Assembly: GCA_963970005.1 (NCBI GenBank)
Contig: CAXAMN010023740.1
Location: forward strand, 705,696 to 769,695
From: Durusdinium trenchii
Lineage: Eukaryota > Sar > Dinophyceae > Suessiales > Symbiodiniaceae
Reading direction: 5' to 3'
DNA length: 64,000 bases
Shown here: piece by piece, positions 1-10,700 of the stretch
How the letters are laid out: every line of letters begins with the position of its first letter
Numbering within the stretch: the first letter of the stretch is position 1
Program-made: the position numbers and the translations under genes
The notes under the pieces: generated by a model
Databases searched by the model: none
What the model was told of the DNA's origin: nothing
The model's input: only the letters and a program-made list of their open reading frames with translations

Positions 1-2258
1 GGCCAGGTGAGAATTCTGTGTTTCGCTTGAAGTCCGCCGTGTACGGTGTATCCCTACAAAGGTGCTTTAATCGTTTCGCCTGTGCGCGCAGATGAGAATG
101 GGCGGACCGTTCGTTGAGAGGCTCACTAGCAGAGGGCGTTTCTCAGATCCTCATGCAAGTCCTGCGGGCGCAGGTTGCGAGCCATCTGGCCAGAGGATTG
201 ATCCAATGGAGCCGCCGACGACAAGCGACTGCGTCGACTTATGGACCACTTAATAAACCTTGCGCAAAGTTTTGATTTGTCTTAGAAGGATGTAGATAGA
301 AAGGATCGAGCTGAATATTGCGCCTAACTAAGCCTGCAACATGATTCCGATGCAGACCATGCTATTGAGAACACAGGGAGCACGTCTAGAGGTGTGACTT
401 TTCTTGCGATTGTGGAACCCAATTCGTTCTTCCCCATCAACTGACCTACTCCACGTCAGACCACCGCGAGCCGATCGACGACTGAGTCAAAATCTTCCCT
501 CAAAAGCTTCCTGCTTAGAGCTTGATGGAAACTGTGCCAGGTAGACCGATGACCCTTTCCTGCCATCAAGATAACGCGGCGGTAATCCAGAAAGCTGAGG
601 CAGGCCTGAATTGAGGCGTGTATCCAAAACATCTCAGTTCATTGTATGAGGTTTCGGAGTCTCCAGATGTGCGACCGGCTCACCAGGAACATGGAACCAG
701 GCCGTTGGCCTCATGCTTTAAAGCTGCTTTGCCAGGTTTGAGCGCGTTCGAGAGTCGTGCGGTTTCCCAACGATTACAGAATGACCCCTTGAAGACCAGG
801 GGGCTCGTCCACAAAGAGCCAAACGTTCGGGACCTCAGCAGACTTGTATGCAACATTGGGCTCAAGGCCACGCACGAAAAACGTGTGATTTGTGCAGCTG
901 CCATTGGTGTGTTTTGACTCTCTGGGTCGCTGGTTGAAACCGCTTTTCAAGTATCATATATATATATATTATATACACATCCTTTTTCCCTATGATGGCC
1001 TGTCACTGGAGACATGGACAAACATCCTAGAACTGAGGCACTCTTTGGGGGATGGCTTTCATTGCTTTTGTGATCACTGCTTGGAGGGAGCACCATCTTG
1101 ATTTAAATTTATCCGCTCTAGACTCTAAGGACTCACCGTTTTTCTTCTTCCGGTGAACAGACGATAGCCTTTTTGTGAAATTGTGTTTGTGGCTGTTTGC
1201 AGTACGTTGTGGGCATACTTGCATGCGAATTGTTTTCAAAAAGTAAAAACCAGTTGCCTGTGTTTGGGCTGCGTTACTTGAAGCCCGATATTTGTCACAC
1301 ACACGAAGATTATGACAATGCAGCGAGTCAAAACACCCATGCCGTAGATAGCCCACACGCGTGATCGCAATCGACGGCAAAATCTACAGCCTCGCTTCGG
1401 GGTTGTGCTCGCAGACTTGACACAGCACATACATGCAGTGCACCCGAATGTACACTACACATATTATGTCACAACTTTTCAAACTCACTGTGCAACGAGT
1501 ACAGTACAAGAGAAAGGTAAAGGTCAAGTGTGGAAGGGAATACAATCTTCGCCCTGAACATCCGAAGAATTGTCGGATTTCCAACAGGTGTCCAGCCTCG
1601 CCGGCCTCGCCGGAGAGCCTGCGAAGGCGAAAAACGACGTTCATCGGCCAGAGCACCGGGTGAGATCGTTGGCACATTTGTAGGTGATCTGCTGATCGTC
1701 TGAGGGTTTTAAGTACGAGGACTGGCAGATTGAGGCGGCCACCCAGAAACATGGCAAAGAAGGAATTGTAGGACAGATTCTTTGATTTGCAGGTGTGGGC
1801 CTTCGAGAAAGAGTTCAGCGAGATTCTTCGTGGCAAAGGCCGGTCTCTCAGAAAACAAAACATTTGAAGTAATTGATATATAAGTACTTATTGGACGCGC
1901 CCTCTTGGGGGGCGGAAGCAACGTAACTCAGCGGCTCCTCAAATCAATTTTCAGTGTTTGCAGCCATTCAGATCAACACAAGCAGATGACAAGCGACATC
2001 CGGCCTCATTTGCATGGAGACGTTTCAAGTTTATTCAGACATGGAACAAGACAAGCTTTCAGATTCACTTGTAAGAACTGTTTGTTCACCGAAAGAGCTT
2101 CAGAAAGACCTGTTGTTTTGACAGGCGAGACCATTCAATTCAGAATCGTTCAGAATCCATAGGTTTGATTGTGAATCGTGAAAGAAACATCCAAGACTTT
2201 ATCCAACGCGTGCCTAACGTCTTGCGAGTTATACGCGCGTGAAACATTTATTTTTTCG
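1..2258. other. no recognisable gene
   Basis: Several open frames of 60-160 codons exist on both strands (for example 618-917 + and 1384-1863 -). None shows a domain, a repeat or phase-consistent splice flanks that I recognise, and the opposite strands are equally open, so they are not called. A short (TA)n run lies near 954-975. Untranslated or intergenic DNA upstream of the next gene is the simplest reading. Confidence 0.5.
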
Positions 2259-5200
2259 ATGGCTCTCCATTTGGACCTCTACTTAGCCAGCGGCCGAGCG
2301 GTGTCGATCACCGTGAGTCACGAGACGTCTCTGTGCGAGCTGAAGGAGATGGCACAACAACACTTTGGGATGGCCATACGGAATCTGGCAGCTTGACTGA
2401 CGAGTTGAACACGGAAATGACTGCTGTGGGGGAACGGCAGATTTTCTTAACAGTAGGGTTCTCCCACCCAGGAAGCAACTTTTTGCCTCCTGTGAGGTGT
2501 GAGGGGTTGGAGCCATCATCTTGTGTTTGTCATCCCTTCATCGGCTGTCATGAGGGTCCTGTGGCAAGGCCAGGACTATTGATTGTGATTTGGGTCATTA
2601 AGGAAGCATGAGAGGCCAATGCCTTTGGAATCAACCTTAGAAATCAGTCATGTGCAGTCTAATTTTAAGCCCAGAATCCAAAGCACTGGCCTAGACAACA
2701 AACTTTCATTCTCTTCCAGATCACTGCTTTTCAGCTCTGTCAACCAAGACGAGGTCTCGTCAGACGGACGTTTGCTGGAAGGTGCTCACACACTAGGTGA
2801 GGTTGGCTTGGAGGATCGCGATGCAGTGACCGTCATTGCGCAAGCGGTGCCATGGCGAAAGAATCAAAGAGACGTCCTGTACATCCCTGCCTTCTCTGTT
2901 CCAACTTCCTGCTATCTCCAAGAGGGGATCAGGGTTAACGCTCCTGGCAGCAGTGAAACAAACAAAACAAACAGAGACTCTGAGGGATTCTCCAGGACTT
3001 ATCATGACTTAACCACTTCAAGTGTTTAAGCTCCTCGTACCTTTGTGGTTGGAGACCACAGGAGACTTCACGAGACCGGAGACCTCCAAAACCGTCGCCG
3101 ATGTTCGAGGCGCGCCTGGTGTCCAACCGCGGTTCCTCGGCCTTCGCGATGATCCGGGACGATGGCACGGTGATCACCTGGGGAGCGCCCAGTCGCGGAG
3201 GCGACAGCAGCAGCGTGGAGGAGCAGCTGGTGAAGGTGGGGGCCGGCCCGCACAGCGGCCTGGCCGGCGGTGCCGCCAAAAAGACACAAACAATCATCAA
3301 ACATCAAAAAGGGTTCATGAACGAAAGTGGGATTGCTTTGGGATCCTGTACCAAGATGATGTGGTGGGTGACGAAATGTGTGGAGCGGCGTTGACAAATC
3401 AAGGAAGACCCTACTGAGGACTCTGTAGTGTGACAAGTGAAGGGGCGATGCTTCTTGCTTCGTCCCATGTAAATGTAGGACGGGACGTTTCAGCTGGCTT
3501 GGATGCTGCAAGCCTTTCTTACCCAATTGTTGGTACGGTTGTTTTTGACATAGTGCCGAAGTGGATTTAAGAAGTTGTAAGGACCAGCAGTTGCATGCAC
3601 ATCCCACTTTAGGAAGGGTGGGGACCCAGCATTTGAATGCACAGTCTTTCAAGATCTTTCAAGCAAGTACAGTGTCTACCATGTTTGAGACTTTAGGAAT
3701 CTTTAAGATGAGTTATAAGTAGTTATACATTATCAGCAAATCTTATTAAATACGGCAAGTGTCAACCACCCCATGCCGTACCATGACCCGCTTTCTTCGG
3801 CAGCTGACCTGCATGTCGCAGCAGGTTCAGCAGGTCAGATCCTCCTGGTGTTCCTTCGCAGCCATCCGAACGGACGGTTCCGTCGTCACCTGGGGCGATC
3901 CGAAGTTCGGGGGTGACAGCAGCATGGTCCAAGCAAAGCTGGTCCGAGTGCAGCTGCTTGGCCAAATGTCCAAAGATGGATTTGCTTCACGTTGGTTCAA
4001 CCTTTGCGCCCAGTCAAGAAAGATATGCACGGAAGTGGCTCGAGTAGTGAATAGTGTTTCTGAGGCTTACTGGTCCGTCTTACTTGGATCGTAGTAGATA
4101 AGTTTCCCTAAACATCTAGTGTGCGAGCGCTTCTTCAATGAAGCTCCCCCGCCCTCAGGAAGGGTGAGCTTCCTTGAAGAAGCGTGAACTATCCTGCGTC
4201 CAGTAGCTAGGAGCGTACAAGTTTGCCCCTCACTTGATTAAGTAGTAGGGAGGCAGAGCGGGCCTTTAAAAGAACGATTCAACAACATGTGATCGTGGAA
4301 CTTGCTAAACTTGACGGATGAGACGCTCTCGGTCGACAAGTGGAATGAGTCAAAGTTCACCAGAAGCACGCGCACACGCATACACACAAAAACATTAGGT
4401 TGTTTAGCTGAAGGTATCCCGATGTGATCGGTACAAACACCTAGCAGATTGGACCTTGAAACAACGAGCAAGGCAGATTGAAGCTTCGAGAAGAGCCTTT
4501 GCTGCGTTGCTTGCAGATGGATCAGTTGTAACGTGGGGAGATCCCGACACTGGCGGCGATAGTAGCGATGTTCAAGAACAGTTAAAGGACATGGGGCCGA
4601 GGGTCAGCGTTGCTACAAATCTGCATATGTGCATATGACTCACTCTTCCTAGTATTCCAATCTAGCTGGCTCCATTGAATGTCCCTGCAAGGATGTTCAA
4701 CAAATCGAAGCCTCGTACGGTGCCTTTGCGGCCATACTTGCAGATGGTAGTGTGGTAACTTGGGGTGACATTGATACTGGAGGTGACTGCAGCAAAGTGA
4801 AGCCGAAATTGAAAGGCGTCCGTCAAATCCGAGCCTCTCATGGTTCCTTTGCAGCAATCTTGCCTGAGGGGCGAGTGCTGTGCTGGGGAAATCCGGATAT
4901 TGATAGCGAAAGCTGCCAAGTGCCAGAAGGTTTGCGCGATGTTCAACAAATACAAGCTTCAGGACATGCATTTGCTGCCATTCTTGCCGATGGGAGTGTA
5001 ACTACGTGGGGAGATCCTGATTTCGGCGGTGATAGCAGCATCGTGAAGGACCAGTTGAGCGATGTTCAGCAGATCATATCTTCCAGGAGGAGAAGGGCTT
5101 AAAACTTCAAACCTGCAAAGAAAGGGCATGACTTAAAACCCTGAAGGTGATCTAGAACTTCAATACCATAATACCTATGGGTTTTATCTTTCAGTATTTG

Positions 5201-6487
5201 GCCACGTGCTTCTTGCTTTGATTCTTGAAGGTTGGCATAGCAGACTGTGCATGCTCAGCTTTCTTACCGCCTTTTCCCTGGACAGAATGCAATACTTAAG
5301 TTAGTTAAGCTGCTTTTCATAGCATAGGCAGTCTACGAAAATCAATTGATATCAGAGATGCGATACTCTACCAGTTCCCAAGCATCACCACACCATCTAC
5401 GCACGGTCGAATGGTTGAACAATCCAGCATCCACATCCCAGTATGGCCCAGCCATCCGCTGACCCTGCATTGAACTGCTATCCGCATTACAAGCGCAACA
5501 TCGCACAAACCTTAGAACTATTTGGGTCACAAGTGGCCACAATAGCTGGAACGACTCCAAATTAGATCCCTACAGGAGAAGGACTCTTGTTTTGTGTGAA
5601 TCGGAGGTGGGATCCCATTGGGATCCCAACATCTAGAATAGAATAGAATGTCTTTGGACTCTCCATCGCCTGAGGGCCTCCCCTCCCCTTGACCGACCTG
5701 AGGGCCTTTGCTGCTTTGCGGCGTGATGGAACTGTCGTTACGTGGGGGGATTTGCTGAATGTGATTCCAGAAAATCTCACCAGTCACTTGGTAAACGTCT
5801 TGGAGATTTCTGCGACGAGTGGAGCGTTTGCAGCCCGCTTAGCGGATGGAAGCGTGGTGACACTTGGACGAAGAGCAATGCATGGGAGTTTCAAGTAATT
5901 GTTTGGCCTATTTGTCGGGTTGTCTTCTGGGATCTTCAACTTCAGTTCACATCAAACCAGAGAGCTGCTTTTCTCGGGCATGGAAGCCCCACCTCTTGGC
6001 ACCTATGGTAAACACCAGCCTTTAAGCTTGCTTGTTGCCACCGAACCAGCGAACGGCACGCCACGCCAATCTCAAGCAGTTTGCGCAGTAAAATGCCAAT
6101 CTACACTTGGAAGACGCAATGTAAATCACTTTGCTGAGGACATGGGGACATAGCTACGTTGGTGGAGACAGTCAGGCTGGATCGTCCATCTCCTCGGTGC
6201 CATCCAAGTGAATGAGCCTCTAAGGGACTGTGTGATGTTTTGTCGGTCTGGGTGAGCCCAAATAGATCCAAATAGGCTGAGCAAAGTCATGTTCTGAATA
6301 GAAAGGAATTTCCCCAGTCTCTACGGCCACCAAGCGGCCGAAACCAACAGGAGGTGTCACATCAGCTTCGGAACGTGCAGCAGCTCAGTGCTTCCAATGG
6401 CGCTTTTGCAGCCTTGCTGGAAGATGGTCAAGTCATCACATGGGGCAGTCCCTACTCAGGCGGTGAATCGGCGGGTCTGCAAGAACG
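2259..6487 (+). CDS. ubiquitin-like plus RCC1-like repeat protein (nine exons)
   Basis: Exons by homology and phase: 2259-2368, 2720-2846, 3110-3235, 3825-3947, 4477-4587, 4692-5089, 5703-5858, 6139-6175, 6354-~6487; about 440 codons. The start ATG opens MALHLDLYLASGRAV. Exons 1-2 form a ubiquitin-like fold (about residues 1-79) ending VTVIAQA. The rest is roughly nine RCC1/HERC-like repeats built on FAA-ILADGSVVTWGDP-GGDSS-V-QL-VQQI. Exon 6 holds more than three repeats. The 37-nt exon 8 (TWGHSYVGGDS) is too short to stand out as an ORF. Every junction keeps phase. Donors are GA after exons 1, 5, 6 and 7, GT after 2-4 and GC after 8. RCC1 blades usually bind proteins or chromatin; the partner here cannot be told. 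This UBL-RCC1 arrangement is common in dinoflagellates (family knowledge). The 3' end after the last repeat is not resolved, and the protein could continue or be truncated. Confidence 0.8.
4128..4184. repeat. near-perfect intronic inverted repeat
   Basis: Left arm 4128-4146 (CGCTTCTTCAATGAAGCTC) pairs with right arm 4166-4184 at 18 of 19 positions around a 19-nt loop. It lies inside the intron between exons 4 and 5 of the UBL-RCC1 gene. It may be a miniature hairpin element or a structured intron segment; no target duplication is evident. Confidence 0.7.
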
Positions 6488-6739
6488 TCTTGGTGCTTGG
6501 GATGTGCAGACCGATGCCAGGAGGGGTGGGGAAGCGGAGCTCTGAGCTGGAGACCAGAAAAAGCAGGTGAGTGAAGGTGAGGAAAGTCCGGAAAAAACGA
6601 TGAGACCGCACAGGCAATGATGGATATTAGGAACTCAGAATCGGAGATGTTTTCACGAAAGCTAGCGAAGCTAGCTGGAGTTACTCTTGCGATAGCAAGG
6701 TTTCTTTCGATCGGGTGCAAATCCTAACCCCTGATTTTT

Positions 6740-6895
6740 CAGGTCGAAGCCCCCCCCCCCGCCCCACCTCCCCTCTCCTCCTCCCACCTTCCTTCTTCCC
6801 ACCTTCCCTCCCTCCTCCCTCTTCGCAAGTTCGACTCCGTCCTGTCGTCGCTCTTTGGCATGTGGTTAGCGTTGCGTATCTTGCGACCGCACTCG

Positions 6896-6931
<36 letters not shown>

Positions 6932-7190
6932 GTCTCTCTCTCTCTCTCATCCTCACTGTCTCTCTCATCTCTCTCATCTCTCTCTCATCTCTCTCATCTC
7001 TCTCTCAACTCTCTCTCATCTCTCTCTCTCATCTCTCTCATATCTCTCTCATCTCTCCCTCATCTCTTTCTCATCTCTCTCATATCTCTCTCATCTCTCT
7101 CTCCTCTCTCTCTTTCCTCTCTCTCTCTCTCTCTCCTCTCTGTCTCTCGTCTTTCCGTCTCTCTTCTCTCTCTTCTCTCGCAGGAGGATC
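6740..7190 (+). repeat. long CT-rich microsatellite tract
   Basis: About 450 nt of nearly pure pyrimidine on the + strand. It runs from C-rich (6747-6830) through (TCTCAC)n at about 6897-6932 to degenerate (TCTCTCATC)n up to 7180. It ends in CTCTCGCAG followed by GAGGATCC, which would be a strong 3' splice acceptor, so it may be an extreme polypyrimidine tract upstream of an exon near 7190. All frames read Ser/Leu/His repeats and are not called as coding. Confidence 0.85.
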
Positions 7191-7737
7191 CGGGCAAAGA
7201 ACCACATATAAAGGACTCTTCACCCCTGCCTCCAAAAAGAGCGCCGTGTTTTTTCCTACCTCGCTGGCCTCCACTTTCCCATTCTGGAGCGCTAGCTTTC
7301 GCCCCCCCTTGGCCTCAAGTGATTTTAACCTCGTTTGAATCTCAAGAAATGGACTTACCTGACAATAGGAACTCCTTGTGGTCAAGCCCCTGCCAGGAAG
7401 CGAAGACGGACAAGACTAGATGGGAGCTGCTTAGCGCTGCTGGTGGAGCAATAGACTTTCCGCCCTTTGAATCGAAGCGCGCTATGCATTGTTGCTCGTC
7501 GCTGCATCGAAGAAAAAGGAGTGCACGGTTCGAGAGACGTTCAAATGGGAAAACAACTATTAGGAGGAGGAGCATTGCATCGGATGGCATAGGTATTGGA
7601 CACCCCCTTTTCGTTCTCCATAAAGATTCTTCAGGATTGGACGCCTCTTTTGCTTGAACAGTCCATTGATCCGCATTGCTGTTGCATAGCCAACACTCGA
7701 CTGGAATCTCGTATGTTGACTCATGACCTCTACCAAG

Positions 7738-10700
7738 GGCCAAATCCTGGGCACTTGGCTTTGGCGAAGTTGGAAGAAGAAGGTTGCATAGTGACCCGGC
7801 ACGAGATGCACAAAGGCCTCCCTGTAAAAGTCCTGCACATCATATTTTGTAGGGCATGGTCACTAGATGTCACTAGTGAGCAGAATTTGCTTGTATGCAT
7901 AAGCAAAAATCTGAGGACGGTAAGGACTGCGTAAGGAAACTGATTTTCGGACACGACACCACCCTTTCGTGCGCACGCACGTTTTTGACACCACTCGTTT
8001 AAGTTGATCCTAAGCAAGCTGATTTGCGGGCCCTCATGTCCAGCTTTTGTTGCAGATGTACTCTTCACCGTTCCTGGTTCCTGGATGTTCCTGGTTCCTA
8101 CGCCATGAACACCCATTTTCGAGGACATGGTGGTCACCCAGAATGTGGACGGCTTCCACCAAGCTGCGGGCAGTCGAAAAGTGGTGGAGCTTCATGGCAG
8201 TGAGGTCCACGCCATTTGTTTGAACAGGCCACTCACGAAGGGCGCCTGTAACGCACCGGAACTCCGCGGAACTCGGGGCGACGAAGTGGATGGCCCCGAC
8301 AAAGGGACTCCTAGTAGCTTTATTGTTCCTAGTAGTAAGGCCAGGAGCCCCTAGTAGCGTCCTTTTGTTCGGTCTCAAAGTCTGACGAAGCTGAGGGTGT
8401 TTCACTCTCCTTGGGACACACCAAGTTCCCTCGTCCATCGGCCGTCGTCTTCTTCGCCCGCTTCACCTGTGAGCCACGAAGAGTCTCCGGTGTTTGGCTC
8501 TTGTGGGAACGGTGGAGGGCACGCCTCTCTTCAGCTCCAACCAATGTTGATTGATGCACCTTGGATCTTTGTGTTGGTGCTTCGTGGATTCATTCACTGT
8601 GTCTCCACCCCTCGGATGCTTTTCCATGCTTTTCCTGCACAATCCAACCCTTCCTTGACGCAACACCTATCAAAGCGACATATTTTATACCCGGCCTCCT
8701 ACACTAAGCGCAGCAGATACCTGGTTGTTGTCTTTGTCAGGCTGAATCTCAAATCCCCAGAGACACGGGAGACATTCATCGGCAGTTTCGCCCTTGTGCC
8801 CAATTCACTTCCCTCTCACTCTGGAGGGCCTGTGGCAAGCGCCTGGAAATGGCGCAACTCTTTGACGGCTCCAAGGCGAGGGAGACGGGAGAAACCTCAC
8901 AACACAATGGAGCAACCTCACTTTCTGGAGAAGTCTTCATTGACACCATATGACACCATAATATACTTTGTTTCCGTAGTAAAGAGACAGGTAAATGGAA
9001 GAGTGCTAAGTTAAACATGTTGCATTCATTTTTTTCCAAGCCGCAACCAAAGCGACCAAAGCGCTACATGAGATGGCTGATGCTTCATGCAGGCGTTCAA
9101 CTGAAACGGATGGCCCTAAGCATTGTGTCTTGCGCTTGAATCGGTGCAATGCGGTGAAACCAACTCTTCAATCACAATTTGAAGCACGATACTGGTCGTA
9201 CGTTTCAGAACATGTGTCCAATGTCATGTACATCAGACTGATGACATCTGCACATCAGCTGTCGACCCAGCTGATGCCAGGCCTTCTGGTCACCTGAAGC
9301 CAGAGGTTGGGGTCTTCGATGGCCGGAGGCTGGCTTTGCGCGCAAAGCGCCCTTTGCGCTATTTTGGGGCAGCCAATTGGAATGGAGGAAGGGATCTGGA
9401 ACGAACAGGGTATTTTTCGTGATGGAAGCTAGAAGAGATTTATGTCTTTTGGCCTTTATACTTTATACATCTTGTTACACAGTCGATCTGTGGATGTTTG
9501 GAGTTTTTTCTCTTGCGCAGTGGGCATTATGCCAATGATCTCTTGCGACATTCTGCATGATCGCTGTCAGCTAAATTCGACAAGCTTGTCGTCCAAACAA
9601 CCGGGGAACGTGCACGTACTAAAAACAAGCAACATCAGCCGATGCTTTACATTATAACAAGGGCCTCGCTACTAGTGACAAGGGCATCGGCATCACTACT
9701 GTACTAGTAACAAGGGCATGGCTACTAGTAACAGGGGCACCGCTACTAGTGACAAGGGCATCGCTACTAGTAGCCAGAAGCTACTAGTTTTTCCTTTTCA
9801 ATTTGTATGTTCGAAAGTCTGAGTCCACAGGGCGACTCCGACACGGACCTTCAGTGGCTTGAAAGACGGTCGGGCCGGGGCCGGAGGCGTAATTTTCCCA
9901 CACTCTGAGTGGGATGAGATGGAAGTATTCCTGGTTTTGGGGGGGTCCGATTCACCATTCCCCGATCCCCAGACATGACGCCAAATATCATACTTTGATG
10001 TACAGTACTTTGGCACGTTTATGTTTTTGTGGTTCCAGGAACCTAGGAATGTGGATTCCTTAAGGCTAGGAACATCACCAACCAACAGCAGAGTTGCTTT
10101 TCCCATGTGCCACGCAAGTGGGATTTTGAAAAGGCTTGAAGTGATGCACGAAACGGCAGTTGTGGTGATATGTACTAGACCTATCTAGACCTGACATTCG
10201 TTGTCACTCAGACGTTCGATTGCCTATGTCCAAACATACAGATTCCGCAGATTCTAGCTTCTCTACGTGGTCCTTCAATGTCCTTCATATCTTTCGTCCA
10301 TATGCAACAACACCTTGAACAAGGACATTTGACCTTCCGTTGAAGGCTCATGACTCATGGAGAACAAAAAGCCATATAACTTACCATTCTGAGGAAAGCC
10401 GTCCGAAGCCAACTCGAAGAATTGATTCAGGCCCAGACAACTGGCATGTGACTCGTGGTAGTCGGTGGTGGTAGTCGGAAGCAGCACAGATCGGACCAGA
10501 TGTCCGTTGATTTGAAAAAAGGTCAGAATCCCATTGTTTCAAGACAGTCCTTTTTTCAGACGTAAACGCACCAAATATGAATCGAGACCAGACAAGAAAG
10601 CAGGCTCAGTGAATACCTTTGGTAACGCGTCTTCCCACCCTCGTTGCAGTTGCACCTGCTGCTTTGTTGCAGGGAAAGAAGGATGGCAAGTCCCAAGACT

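Noticed and set aside
1384..1863. 159-codon minus-strand frame
   Set aside because: No motif, equally open opposite strand, Cys/Arg/Leu-rich composition typical of non-coding frames.
7431..7470. AAGGAIDFPPFES as the missing sirtuin GAGxS...DFR exon
   Set aside because: The glycine/serine pattern does not fit and splice flanks are poor.
6715..7657. Two long + strand open frames rich in Ser/Leu/His/Thr
   Set aside because: They are translations of the CT microsatellite and its flanks, open in several frames, with no conserved sequence.
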